Shown here piece by piece: positions 6,925-13,797 of a DNA stretch of 13,797 nucleotides. The stretch lies in assembly GCA_020860745.1 (NCBI GenBank), contig JAJBTR010000026.1, forward strand, positions 1 to 13,797, in the 5' to 3' direction. Positions within the stretch are counted from its first letter, which is position 1. Every line of letters begins with the position of its first letter. The notes beneath the pieces are model-generated. The model worked only from the letters and a program-made list of their open reading frames with translations, had not been told where the DNA came from and did not search any database. Position numbers and translations under genes: made by a program. The DNA is from Lachnospiraceae bacterium (GTDB taxonomy: Bacteria > Bacillota > Clostridia > Lachnospirales > Lachnospiraceae).

Positions 6925-9900
6925 AGGTGTTTATATTTTCGATGAAGAATTCCCGTTTGGAAGTCAGGATGCAGCTCTGGTCATTACAGACTGCACTGTG
7001 GATGTGACGGAGGGCGATGCTGAGGCGGTGACGGTTCAGAACGAAGAAGATTATTTCTGTGTCTGGGGCAACAGCGTTGGTTCCGCAACCGTAACCTTTG
7101 CGTACAGCCTTTACTACAATGGGTATGACGCGGCGTCCGACGCGGACGAGTCCGGTACGTTGACCCGTACTTTTAAGGTGACGGATGGTATCTATGGATT
7201 GTACATAACCTCCAGCACCGGGACGGACTGGCTGCTTCCGGGGGCGTCACAGACGCTGAGTGCGGCGACAGATTATTCGTACTATTATTATGATGATGAA
7301 GAGATCATATATGCGAACGATCCGGTTGAAAACGTTTTCTATGAGTGGAAAATTACGGAGGGCGAGGATTTAATCAGCCTCACAGAGCACACCACGGATT
7401 CTGTCATGACGGTGACGGCGAATACTGGCTGCAGCGGCGGAGCCTGCGTTCAGGTTACTGCTTATGACAGTGATGGCGACAAGCTTGTCACCGAAGAGCA
7501 TTGGGTCAATGTGACTGACGATTATTATCAGGTATCTTACACAGCGCTGGATAACGATGGAAATACGCTTGATCTGGAAAATCTTGATCTCGGCGTTGAG
7601 GCGAATATGGATTTGACGCTGACGCATTATTATGTGGATGACGATGGTGAAAATCAGGGTGAAAAATTGTCGACTGGTGTGCAGTATATCCTGTCCTGGG
7701 ATCCGGATGCGGTGGCTATGACAGATGCGACTGGAAACGAGATCACGATGGATGAGGATGGAACCGCGACTCTCGATACCGGTACCTTTGTAATGAAGAG
7801 AACGCAGAATTGGGATACCTCTGTAGGCGTGACCGCAGCCGTGACACTCACCGATGAGGACGGAGAGTATACTTCAGAGGTAGCCTATACTGAGATTTAC
7901 CTGGGCTGCCAGGATTATGATGTCTATTTTGACGGAAATAATGTCCGGGGTCAGGAGTATGATGAGTATTATACCTGGGGTTACACGAATGAGGATCTCA
8001 CCCTTGCTCTGAATACAGGCAGTCTGTCCGAAAAAGACGGCTATACGCTTTCCTGGGAGATTGGCGCCTGGGTAGAAACAGAGGAGAAGGATGATTATGA
8101 CGATTATATTTATGAATGGCAAAAGGCTGAATCTGTTACAGAAGGTGTAGATTACGAAGTAGATGAAGAAGAGGGCACAATCACACTGGATATTGATGCG
8201 ATTGCCATGGCTATGAACGGCGTAACCTCGGTGGACGACATTCCTGAAGATTTTTCTGGATTTAACGTGATGGTCATTGTGACCGGACCGGATGGAACGA
8301 CAGAGTGGACCAACCATGATATCTGGGTGGAGTACCGGACGCCTGTCTACTATTATATGCTGCAGGATGATACCATTGAGATATTAAAAGGCGGCGACGG
8401 CTATTACGATATCTCCGCTACAGGCGGATACTTCTACATCGAAGACAGTGATTATCCGTACGGAACGAGCGTGGATGAGGATGAGCTGACGTTTGAAATC
8501 ACTGGCATAACGGCAGATGATGATCCCGAAGGGCTCAGGGTTGTAAAGAAGCTTTCTGCTGAGGGCGATGATTATTGGACGATCAGAGGTATTGAAAATG
8601 GTTCCTATACGTTGACAGTAGAATATAGTGTCTACTGGGTGAATGAGGAAACTCGTGAGACGTATCCTTATCAGAGCGGCACTTACAATATATATGTAAA
8701 TGTGAGCGACGTCATCTATTATATGGAATACGAGGGTGACTCTGTTTTCTATGTGCACCCCGGCTCGGAGACAGAGCTTGCGGTATCTCTGGTGAAATAC
8801 TATTACAGTGAAGACGGATATTATGTCTACGAGGACGTAGATGGTGCTTCCTTTACCTGGTCCGCTCTCGACTGGTATGGAGATGAGGACACCGATGCTC
8901 CCCTGACGATTCAGTCGATTGATGAAAATGCATCCAGTGTTACAGTTACGGCCACAGCTTTGGGGGACGAGACTTATCATTGGACAATTGTTCAGCCGAC
9001 AGCCCGGGTTGACGGGGAAGAAGTAACAGTGAGTGAGCCGGTTGAATTCATATTCTGCGTGCAGAGCTGGTGGATTGACGGGACATATGAACACAACGCG
9101 GAGCCCGGAGATACGATTCAACTCGATAACAGTCTGTATGATTACAGCGGTGAGACTGGCGAAGGCGAAAAGGTAGAGGACGCGGCTTATGAGCTGGAGT
9201 ATTATTGTGCAGTCTATGGTGATGATGAAGAAATGGACGACGAGCTCGCAGAAAGCCTCTTTACGGTGGATAATGACAGTCTTACAGTTACGATTAACAG
9301 GACGAATGATCCGGCGATTTATCCGTATACCCTGTACTTTACTTTATATGCTTACGTAGATGATGATGTGGTGGATGCAACCGATATTGTGATTTATGTT
9401 GATTGCGAGACCCATGATTATGAGATCACGAGCAATGCTGACGGATGGACGACCTACACCTGCTCGAAGTGCGGAGCTTCTTATCAGGAGGGCTGGACCG
9501 GCGTGTGCAAAGCATCCGACGGCAACTGGTTCTACTACCTTGACGGTGATATTCAGTGGAGCTACACCGGTTTCCAGGAAAATGAAAATGGAATCTGGTA
9601 CATTGAGTGGGGTAGGGTTACCTTTGAAAAAAATAGCGTGATCAAAGATGAGGACAGCAACAGCTGCAGTACGATTGATGGTTATGGAAACTGGTGGTAT
9701 GTAGTTAACAGCAAGGTGCAGACCAGCTATACAGGTCTGGCGGATTACAGCAATGCCAACGGCTGGTGGTACATTAAGGACGGCAAGGTAGACTTCACGG
9801 CGAACACGGTGGCGAAGAATAAGAACGGCTGGTGGTACGTTGAGAATGGAAAAGTTCAGTTTTCTTATAACGGTTTTGGCTCCAACAGCAACGGAAAATG

Positions 9901-10432
9901 GTACTGCGAGGGCGGCAAAGTTAAATTCAACAAGAATAGCGTAATCCAGGATACGACCGGTGCGATCGGAACCAAGGGAACCTGGTATTATGTGGTCGGG
10001 AGCAAAGTGCAGACATCTTACACCGGCGTAGCCGACTATGCAAATGCCAATGGCTGGTGGTATATCAAGAACGGTAAAGTAGACTTTACGGCGAATACGG
10101 TAGCGAAGAACAAGAACGGCTGGTGGTATGTGGTCGGCGGCAAAGTGCAGTTTGGCTACACCGGCGTGTCGAACTACAGCAACGCCAACGGCTGGTGGTA
10201 TATCAAGAACGGTAAAGTAGACTTTACGGCGAATACGGTAGCGAAGAACAAGAACGGCTGGTGGTATGTGGTCGGCGGCAAAGTGCAGTTCGGCTACACC
10301 GGCGTGTCGAATTATCCGAATGCCAATGGCTGGTGGTACATTAAGAATGGTAAGGTAGACTTTACTTATACCGGCAGAGCAAGCAATAAGAACGGCACCT
10401 GGAATGTAGTGAACGGCAAGGTGAAGTTCTGA
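6896..10432 (+). CDS. Large secreted cell-wall protein, C-terminal part with wall-binding repeats
   Basis: The continuation of the gene beginning at 6043, in the +1 frame; open reading in this frame starts at 6845, but no ribosome binding site supports separate initiation. The sequence is acidic and rich in Tyr, Asp, Glu and Thr, as in beta-sandwich (Ig-like) surface domains. A unit of about 490 residues occurs twice (DNA about 6433-7905 and 7914-9402). Next is a Cys segment, CETHDYE...[10 protein letters not shown] (near 9405-9480), of a type seen in Firmicute surface proteins. About 315 residues of W-W-Y/GKV wall-binding repeats follow to the end. These repeats resemble choline-binding-type modules and would hold the protein non-covalently to the wall; no LPXTG motif is present. 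The ligand is unknown. Confidence 0.7.
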   Translation, partial: GGESYSYVYEGVYIFDEEFPFGSQDAALVITDCTVDVTEGDAEAVTVQNEEDYFCVWGNSVGSATVTFAYSLYYNGYDAASDADESGTLTRTFKVTDGIYGLYITSSTGTDWLLPGASQTLSAATDYSYYYYDDEEIIYANDPVENVFYEWKITEGEDLISLTEHTTDSVMTVTANTGCSGGACVQVTAYDSDGDKLVTEEHWVNVTDDYYQVSYTALDNDGNTLDLENLDLGVEANMDLTLTHYYVDDDGENQGEKLSTGVQYILSWDPDAVAMTDATGNEITMDEDGTATLDTGTFVMKRTQNWDTSVGVTAAVTLTDEDGEYTSEVAYTEIYLGCQDYDVYFDGNNVRGQEYDEYYTWGYTNEDLTLALNTGSLSEKDGYTLSWEIGAWVETEEKDDYDDYIYEWQKAESVTEGVDYEVDEEEGTITLDIDAIAMAMNGVTSVDDIPEDFSGFNVMVIVTGPDGTTEWTNHDIWVEYRTPVYYYMLQDDTIEILKGGDGYYDISATGGYFYIEDSDYPYGTSVDEDELTFEITGITADDDPEGLRVVKKLSAEGDDYWTIRGIENGSYTLTVEYSVYWVNEETRETYPYQSGTYNIYVNVSDVIYYMEYEGDSVFYVHPGSETELAVSLVKYYYSEDGYYVYEDVDGASFTWSALDWYGDEDTDAPLTIQSIDENASSVTVTATALGDETYHWTIVQPTARVDGEEVTVSEPVEFIFCVQSWWIDGTYEHNAEPGDTIQLDNSLYDYSGETGEGEKVEDAAYELEYYCAVYGDDEEMDDELAESLFTVDNDSLTVTINRTNDPAIYPYTLYFTLYAYVDDDVVDATDIVIYVDCETHDYEITSNADGWTTYTCSKCGASYQEGWTGVCKASDGNWFYYLDGDIQWSYTGFQENENGIWYIEWGRVTFEKNSVIKDEDSNSCSTIDGYGNWWYVVNSKVQTSYTGLADYSNANGWWYIKDGKVDFTANTVAKNKNGWWYVENGKVQFSYNGFGSNSNGKWYCEGGKVKFNKNSVIQDTTGAIGTKGTWYYVVGSKVQTSYTGVADYANANGWWYIKNGKVDFTANTVAKNKNGWWYVVGGKVQFGYTGVSNYSNANGWWYIKNGKVDFTANTVAKNKNGWWYVVGGKVQFGYTGVSNYPNANGWWYIKNGKVDFTYTGRASNKNGTWNVVNGKVKF
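9487..10432 (+). repeat. Tandem wall-binding repeats at the protein C-terminus
   Basis: The encoded protein alternates units of the type [21 protein letters not shown] and [18 protein letters not shown], about 22-24 residues each. Two alternating units make a 46-residue (138-bp) period. At DNA level, 10052-10173 and 10190-10311 are 122-bp copies differing at one base (ttt or ttc), while the copy near 9761-9880 is clearly diverged. The last copies therefore duplicated recently, and repeat number may vary between strains. Confidence 0.8.
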
Positions 10433-10434
10433 TG

Positions 10435-10574
10435 TAACTATCCAGGTATCCGGGATTGTACTTCGCACTTGCTGCGAAGTGCGTCTGATGACGCGTATTA
10501 TACGAGGAAAAGTCCCATCGCGCAGCGCTTTTAATGGACTTTTCCTCGTAACTGTGAAGGTACGGAACAGTTAC
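10435..10574. repeat. Cluster of inverted repeats, possible small mobile repeat
   Basis: Three perfect hairpins follow the stop codon. They are ACTTCGCA/TGCGAAGT (10460-10480, loop 5), TACGAGGAAAAGTCC and its complement (10501-10515 and 10536-10550, loop 20), and GTAACTGT/ACAGTTAC (10548-10555 and 10567-10574). The outermost bases GTAACT (10435-10440) and AGTTAC (10569-10574) are themselves inverted, so the whole 140-bp block could be one MITE-like unit. None of the hairpins has a clean T tract directly behind it, although ATTTTGATTTT follows the third. It may still reduce read-through from the surface-protein gene. Confidence 0.45.
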
Positions 10575-10690
10575 ATTTTGATTTTATGTGCGGTGTAAGT
10601 TGGTGAATTGCTGCCGCAGTCAGTCAGCAGACATAGTGCAATGCACAGAATGCGTGGCGGTTGCAACCGATCTGACGAGACGAAAGAGCT
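10575..10690. other. Non-coding stretch with palindromes, no recognised RNA
   Basis: No gene or known riboswitch motif is recognised. The stretch holds a perfect 12-bp palindrome CGGTTGCAACCG (10658-10669) and a small palindrome GTGCA-A-TGCAC (10636-10646). It runs directly into the strong terminator at 10691-10728, so it could be a short non-coding transcript or attenuator leader, or simply the end of a decayed gene. Confidence 0.35.
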
Positions 10691-10728
10691 CAGCGCCCGG
10701 AGGATTTTTCTTCCGGGCGCTGCTTTTT
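10691..10728 (+). terminator. Strong intrinsic terminator
   Basis: CAGCGCCCGGA (10691-10701) pairs perfectly with TCCGGGCGCTG (10712-10722), loop of 10 nt, followed by C and T5. This is the only classical terminator between the surface-protein gene and the beta-galactosidase gene, about 260 bp after the former. It separates the two transcription units. Confidence 0.8.
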
Positions 10729-10864
10729 GAGTGCGCCTGGCGGCGCACGTTTCATAGGAAAGTTCGCCTTATAAAAAACGCCTGGTGTGAGAATGCTTCG
10801 AGGTGCATTTTTTTATGTCTGCTTTCTATCTGGGAGCCAGGGAGGACGGCACTATATTTTTATC
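10729..10864. other. Hairpin-rich spacer upstream of the beta-galactosidase promoter
   Basis: A perfect 7-bp hairpin GTGCGCC-TGGC-GGCGCAC occupies 10731-10748. A weaker one, AATGC/GCATT (10792-10809), runs into a T7 run (10808-10814) and could act as a poor terminator. No coding sequence is supported. Confidence 0.4.
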
Positions 10865-10893
10865 TTGCTTTATATGGAAAAATCGTCTATTCT
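10865..10893 (+). promoter_or_regulatory. Candidate promoter of the GH42 gene
   Basis: TTGCTT (10865-10870) and TATTCT (10888-10893) lie 17 bp apart, each matching consensus at four of six positions. The start point would be near 10900, giving a short leader with AAGGAAAGGGGA before the ATG at 10930. No cre-like catabolite site is visible nearby. Confidence 0.4.
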
Positions 10894-10929
10894 GATTGTG
10901 AGCAACATAAGGAAAGGGGATTTCTGGAG

Positions 10930-11997
10930 ATGAAACAATTGCTTTTTGGAGTAGCTTACTATGACGAATATATGCCTTATGACCGTCTGGAGGAGGATGT
11001 CCGGATGATGAAAAAGGCAGGAATTAATACGGTGCGGATTGCGGAATCCACCTGGAGTACCTGTGAGCCGCAGCCCGGTGTGTTTGATTTTTCCCATGTG
11101 ATACGCGTGATGGACGCGATGGAAGAGGCGGGGATCAATGTGATCATCGGGACGCCGACCTACGCGATTCCCACCTGGATGGCGAAGGAGTATCCGGAGA
11201 TTCTGGCGGTCACGGAGAGCGGAACGTGCGGCTATGGATTCCGTCAGAATATGGATATCACCAGCCCGGCTTACCGGTTTTACGCGGAGCGCGTGATCCG
11301 GGAGCTGATGAAAGTGACGGCGCACAGGCCCTGCGTCATCGGTTATCAGATCGACAATGAGACAAAGCACTATGGGACGGCGGGACCGAATGTGCAGCAG
11401 CAGTTTGCAAAGTATTTAAAAGAAAAATTTCACGGTGATCTGGCAGCCATGAATCGGGAGTTCGGTTTGGATTACTGGAGCAACCGCCTCAATGCGTGGG
11501 AGGATTTTGTGGATGTGCGTTCTGCCTGCAACGAAAGCCTGAAAGCGGAGTTTGAGAAGTTTCAGCGGAGCCTTGTCACGGACTTTTTGCAGTGGCAGGC
11601 GGATATTGTGAATGAATACCGCCGTCCGGATCAGTTTATTACCCACAATTTTGACGGGGAGTGGCGGGACTATTCCTACGGAATCCAGCCGGATGTGGAT
11701 CATTATCACGCGGCTGCGGCTACTACCGTGGCTGGATTTGACATTTATCATCCGTCCCAGGATCTTTTGACGGGGAAAGAAATTGCTCTTTGCGGAGATA
11801 TCGCGCGCTCCTTAAAGGGCGGAGCGAACTATCTGATTCTGGAGACAGAGGCGCAGGGGTATGTGAACTGGCTTCCGTACAAGGGACAGCTCCGCCTGCA
11901 GGCGTACAGCCACCTTTCCGAGGGGCGAACAGCATATTGTACTGGCACTGGCATTCGATTCACAATTCGGTGGAGACCTACTGGCGCGGGCTGCTGA
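10930..11997 (+). CDS. GH42 beta-galactosidase, N-terminal catalytic part (frame breaks near 11922)
   Basis: This would hydrolyse terminal beta-galactosides, probably in the cytosol because there is no signal peptide. The GH42 TIM barrel is recognisable from FGVAYYDEY (6-14) onward. The acid/base glutamate is E144 in YQIDNE, and the nucleophile is most likely E305 in YLILETEAQ, followed by the typical VNW. The reading frame is good to about residue 332 (AYSHLSEG), then runs out of frame to a stop at 11995-11997. One extra G in the run at 11922-11925 would join it to the frame that continues SEG-ANSILYWHWHS. Repaired, the gene spans 10930-12941 with 670 residues, normal for GH42. The start at 10930 follows AAGGAAAGGGGA; the longer upstream reading frame lies across a terminator and is not used. 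Confidence 0.78.
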   Translation: MKQLLFGVAYYDEYMPYDRLEEDVRMMKKAGINTVRIAESTWSTCEPQPGVFDFSHVIRVMDAMEEAGINVIIGTPTYAIPTWMAKEYPEILAVTESGTCGYGFRQNMDITSPAYRFYAERVIRELMKVTAHRPCVIGYQIDNETKHYGTAGPNVQQQFAKYLKEKFHGDLAAMNREFGLDYWSNRLNAWEDFVDVRSACNESLKAEFEKFQRSLVTDFLQWQADIVNEYRRPDQFITHNFDGEWRDYSYGIQPDVDHYHAAAATTVAGFDIYHPSQDLLTGKEIALCGDIARSLKGGANYLILETEAQGYVNWLPYKGQLRLQAYSHLSEGRTAYCTGTGIRFTIRWRPTGAGC

Positions 11998-12941
11998 GCC
12001 AGGATTTTATGGAAAATGATACCTACCGGGAAGCCTGCCGTATCGGACAGGAGTTCGCGGAAAAAGGAGAGCATCTGGTCAACCTGAAGAAAAAGAACGA
12101 GGTTGCTCTGCTGGTGAGCAATGAATCGCTGACCGCACTCAAATATTTCCCGATTGAATTTCCGGTGGAAAAAGCGGGCGTGATGTACAACGATGTGCTG
12201 CGGTGGATGTTTGACGCTCTCTATGATATGAATGTAGAGTGCGATATTCTTTGGCCGGAGTCGGAAGATTTTTCACAGTATAAAGTTATCATTGTTCCGG
12301 CACTCTATGCGGCACCGGACCAGACGTTGCAGAGGCTGAACCGTTTTGTGGAAAACGGCGGACATATCGTGGTATCCTTTAAGTCCGGCGTCGCCAATGA
12401 GAATGTAAAAGTGAGCTGCGGAGTACAGCCAAATATTCTGCACGATTCTCTGGGCGTGATCTATCATCAGTTTACCCTGCCGCGGGGGACGGTCGGACTT
12501 ACAGGGGATGCAGTGGGCGTCGGGGAACATAAGGCGGAAACCTTTATGGAGCTGCTGATCCCGGAGGGGGCCGAAACGCTTGCATCCTATGACCACTATA
12601 ATTGGAAAGAATACGCGGCGATCACGAAAAACCATTTTGGAAAAGGAACGGCCACTTATCTCGGAACCATGACGGATGAGGAGGTGCTGACCAATGTGCT
12701 GCGCGGCGTGATGACAGACGCCGGGGTGGATATTTCCGAGGAGAACGCCGGGGTAATGATCCATAAGGGAGTAAATGATTATGGGAAGACAGTGCGCTAC
12801 TATCTGAACTATTCCCCGGAGGAAAAAAGAGTCGTTTACCGTTACGGCGATGCCTGCGATGTGCTCACGGATGAGACGGTAGCGGCGGGATCCGAGATCG
12901 CGGTGGAACCCTGGGGTGTGCGGATACTGGAGGAGCAGTAG
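11922..12941 (+). CDS. GH42 beta-galactosidase, C-terminal part
   Basis: The second piece of the same gene, in another frame. It begins with ANSILYWHWHSIHNSVETYWRG, the end of the GH42 barrel, then the trimerisation domain (EVALLVSNESLTALKYFP, VMYNDVLRWMFDALYDMNVECDIL, YKVIIVPALY, FVENGGHIVVSFKSGV) and a small C-terminal beta domain ending WGVRILEEQ. It has no start of its own with a ribosome binding site at the frame junction; an internal ATG at 12009 is possible but would give an inactive half. No terminator follows before the next promoter at 12960. Given the intact remainder, either the base loss is recent or it is a sequencing error. Confidence 0.75.
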   Translation, partial: GANSILYWHWHSIHNSVETYWRGLLSQDFMENDTYREACRIGQEFAEKGEHLVNLKKKNEVALLVSNESLTALKYFPIEFPVEKAGVMYNDVLRWMFDALYDMNVECDILWPESEDFSQYKVIIVPALYAAPDQTLQRLNRFVENGGHIVVSFKSGVANENVKVSCGVQPNILHDSLGVIYHQFTLPRGTVGLTGDAVGVGEHKAETFMELLIPEGAETLASYDHYNWKEYAAITKNHFGKGTATYLGTMTDEEVLTNVLRGVMTDAGVDISEENAGVMIHKGVNDYGKTVRYYLNYSPEEKRVVYRYGDACDVLTDETVAAGSEIAVEPWGVRILEEQ

Positions 12942-12959
12942 GAAATCATTGGTTTTCCC

Positions 12960-12988
12960 TTGCACGATTTCAGAAAATGTATTATTAT
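12960..12988 (+). promoter_or_regulatory. Promoter of the Rrf2 regulator gene
   Basis: TTGCAC (12960-12965) and TATTAT (12983-12988) are spaced by 17 bp. The predicted start near 12995 lies about 45 bp before the ATG at 13039. AAAGGAGG at 13025-13032 is the ribosome binding site. Rrf2 proteins often repress themselves, but I see no convincing dyad here. Confidence 0.55.
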
Positions 12989-13038
12989 ACTAGATATCAT
13001 GTAGGAATTTAGGGAATACAAATAAAAGGAGGCTTCTG

Positions 13039-13464
13039 ATGAAAGTATCTACGAAGGGAAGATATGCCCTGCGCCTTATGGTCGATCTGGGGGTTTATAT
13101 ATCACTGAAAGATATCTCATCCAGACAGAATATTTCCATCAAATATCTGGAGCAGATTGTGACGCCGCTTCACCGTGCGGGACTGGTGCGCAGCGTCCGC
13201 GGTGCGCAGGGCGGTTACCGCCTGAGCCGTGCGCCGGAACGTTATACGGCTGGAGAAATCCTCCGCGCTATAGAAGGTAGCTTTGCTCCAATTGCCTGTC
13301 TGGAAACTGAGGTCAACGAGTGTGAGCGCTACAAGTATTGCCCTACTGTCGGATTCTGGGAGGGCATGTATAAGGTGATCTCTGATTACATGGATAGCGT
13401 CACATTAAATCAGCTCATCGATGAGCATCTGAACAGTGTACAGGGTGGCTGCGTGGAGCGTTAG
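13039..13464 (+). CDS. Rrf2 family transcriptional regulator (IscR/CymR-like)
   Basis: A 141-residue winged-helix regulator of the Rrf2 family, which controls iron-sulfur assembly, cysteine or redox genes. The N-terminus MKVSTKGRYALRLMVDL, the recognition region ISLKDISSRQNISIKYLEQI and the wing RSVRGAQGGYRLSR are typical. Three cysteines (C87, C95, C101, in CLETEVNECERYKYC) match the cluster-binding loop, so an Fe-S cofactor is likely. Between helix 1 and ISLKDI the protein is about five residues shorter than usual: it reads VDLGVYISL where relatives read something like LDLALHNTGEYISL. This may shorten the turn before the DNA-reading helices. It is a single-gene unit; its targets are not shown by the sequence, though the iron-sulfur genes upstream are conceivable. 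GGAGG at 13028-13032 sets the start. Confidence 0.88.
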   Translation: MKVSTKGRYALRLMVDLGVYISLKDISSRQNISIKYLEQIVTPLHRAGLVRSVRGAQGGYRLSRAPERYTAGEILRAIEGSFAPIACLETEVNECERYKYCPTVGFWEGMYKVISDYMDSVTLNQLIDEHLNSVQGGCVER

Positions 13465-13594
13465 GGGAAATCGTATCCCCGGGTGAAGTTGTATGGCACG
13501 GTGTGTTGGCTGATCGTTATCTGGTTGTGAGAAATGATAAATTGACGGCTGAAAAACTCGTTTGCGAAAAATGTTCGGTTTTACAAAAAAACAG
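13465..13594. other. Spacer between the regulator and the tRNA
   Basis: No gene is supported. A small hairpin GGGGA/TCCCC (13464-13480) overlaps the stop codon of the regulator but has no T tract, so it is at most a weak terminator. Confidence 0.35.
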
Positions 13595-13623
13595 TTGACA
13601 TTTATTTGGAAAAACAGTATTAT
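13595..13623 (+). promoter_or_regulatory. Strong promoter for the tRNA
   Basis: A perfect TTGACA (13595-13600) and TATTAT (13618-13623) stand 17 bp apart, close to sigma-A consensus, as expected for a stable RNA gene. Transcription would start near 13630, at the foot of the leader hairpin at 13630-13653. Confidence 0.75.
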
Positions 13624-13629
13624 ATAAAA

Positions 13630-13653
13630 GCGGTTTGCGAGAGCGCAGGCCGC
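13630..13653 (+). other. Hairpin in the tRNA leader
   Basis: GCGGTTTGCG-AGAG-CGCAGGCCGC folds to a 10-bp stem, two pairs being G-U, with a 4-nt loop. It starts at the predicted first transcribed base and ends 10 nt before the tRNA. It may protect the 5' end or guide processing by RNase P. Confidence 0.5.
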
Positions 13654-13663
13654 TTTAGAGTGA

Positions 13664-13737
13664 CGATGCGTGGCTCAGTTTGGTAGAGCGCTGCGTTCGG
13701 GACGCAGAGGTCGCAGGTTCAAATCCTGTCGCATCGA
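13664..13737 (+). tRNA. tRNA-Pro (anticodon CGG)
   Basis: A complete 74-nt cloverleaf. The acceptor stem is CGATGCG with CGCATCG, the D arm contains GGCTCAGTTTGGTAGAGC, and the anticodon stem CTGCG/CGCAG carries loop TTCGGGA. That places CGG at positions 34-36 with G37, the proline pattern reading CCG codons. The T arm is GCAGG-TTCAAAT-CCTGT. The discriminator is A and no CCA is encoded (CTC follows), so CCA must be added after transcription. It has its own promoter and terminator. Confidence 0.95.
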
Positions 13738-13752
13738 CTCCTTGGCAGGGGC

Positions 13753-13792
13753 ACCGGAAAGCTTGATTTTACTTGCTTTCCGGTCTTTTTTT
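13753..13792 (+). terminator. Intrinsic terminator after the tRNA
   Basis: ACCGGAAAGC (13753-13762) pairs perfectly with GCTTTCCGGT (13775-13784), loop 12 nt, followed by C and T7. It ends the tRNA transcript 16 bp after the mature 3' end. Confidence 0.85.
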
Positions 13793-13797
13793 GCCTT

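Noticed and set aside
10052..10311. CRISPR-like repetition
   Set aside because: The repeats are in-frame protein-coding wall-binding units of 138 bp without spacers.
10575..10728. Known riboswitch or T-box ahead of the GH42 gene
   Set aside because: I found no T-box TGGNACC sequence and no cobalamin, SAM, lysine or c-di-GMP core motif. The gene also has its own promoter further downstream.
10894..10909. lac-operator-like half site GATTGTGAGCAACATA
   Set aside because: Only one half resembles lacO, there is no dyad, and no LacI-family gene lies in the window; this is probably coincidence.
10588..10929. N-terminal extension of the GH42 protein
   Set aside because: It crosses a strong terminator and the candidate promoter, and the GH42 fold starts at MKQLLFGVAYY (10930).
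12983..13016. Autoregulatory Rrf2 operator around the regulator promoter
   Set aside because: The GATATC core is palindromic but the flanks do not form a convincing dyad matching known IscR or CymR sites.

Overview
The window looks like a chromosomal segment of a gut-type anaerobic Clostridium relative, most likely Lachnospiraceae (Bacillota). This rests on strong GGAGG-type ribosome binding sites, a secreted protein ending in tandem W-W-Y-rich wall-binding repeats, a remnant of a PD-(D/E)XK (Rpn-type) transposase, an Rrf2 regulator, and cytosolic iron-sulfur/flavin redox proteins with no respiratory partners. The assignment comes from recognised families, not from a search.

Layout. Positions 1-390 are a regulatory leader. 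It holds two copies of a 14-bp palindrome, a second dyad, an extended -10 promoter and a 144-bp nested inverted-repeat element. Positions 391-3734 hold two overlapping redox genes. The first encodes a NuoG/HydA-like iron-sulfur N-terminus fused to a GltD-like FAD/NAD(P)H oxidoreductase. The second encodes a NuoF/HydB-like protein that keeps its iron-sulfur sites but has lost the glycine-rich FMN/NADH loop. A 184-bp imperfect palindrome (3751-3934) separates them from a soluble FAD_binding_2 (fumarate-reductase-like) oxidoreductase at 4075-5535. That protein lacks the recognisable fumarate-reductase catalytic residues. Positions 5536-6042 hold a terminator, a decayed transposase fragment and a good sigma-A promoter.

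Positions 6043-10432 encode one very large secreted, acidic, tyrosine-rich protein: signal peptide, Glu/Ala linker, a duplicated module of about 490 residues, a Cys-pair motif and wall-binding repeats. It is split by a +1 shift at a G7 tract. Positions 10433-10929 are non-coding and rich in inverted repeats, with one classical terminator. Positions 10930-12941 encode a GH42 beta-galactosidase, split by an apparent single-base loss at a G4 tract. Then come a short Rrf2-family regulator (13039-13464) and a tRNA-Pro(CGG) with its own promoter, leader hairpin and terminator.

How the genes may work together. The three redox genes form the best candidate for an undescribed system. Electrons from NAD(P)H would enter at the GltD module, pass through the iron-sulfur chain of the two Nuo-like proteins, and reduce an unknown organic acceptor on the third flavoprotein. 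The paired operators suggest ligand-controlled expression. The substrate cannot be read from the sequence. The surface protein and beta-galactosidase fit a glycan-using gut lifestyle. Because both frameshifts lie in G runs, sequencing or assembly error must be excluded before either gene is called broken or phase-variable.
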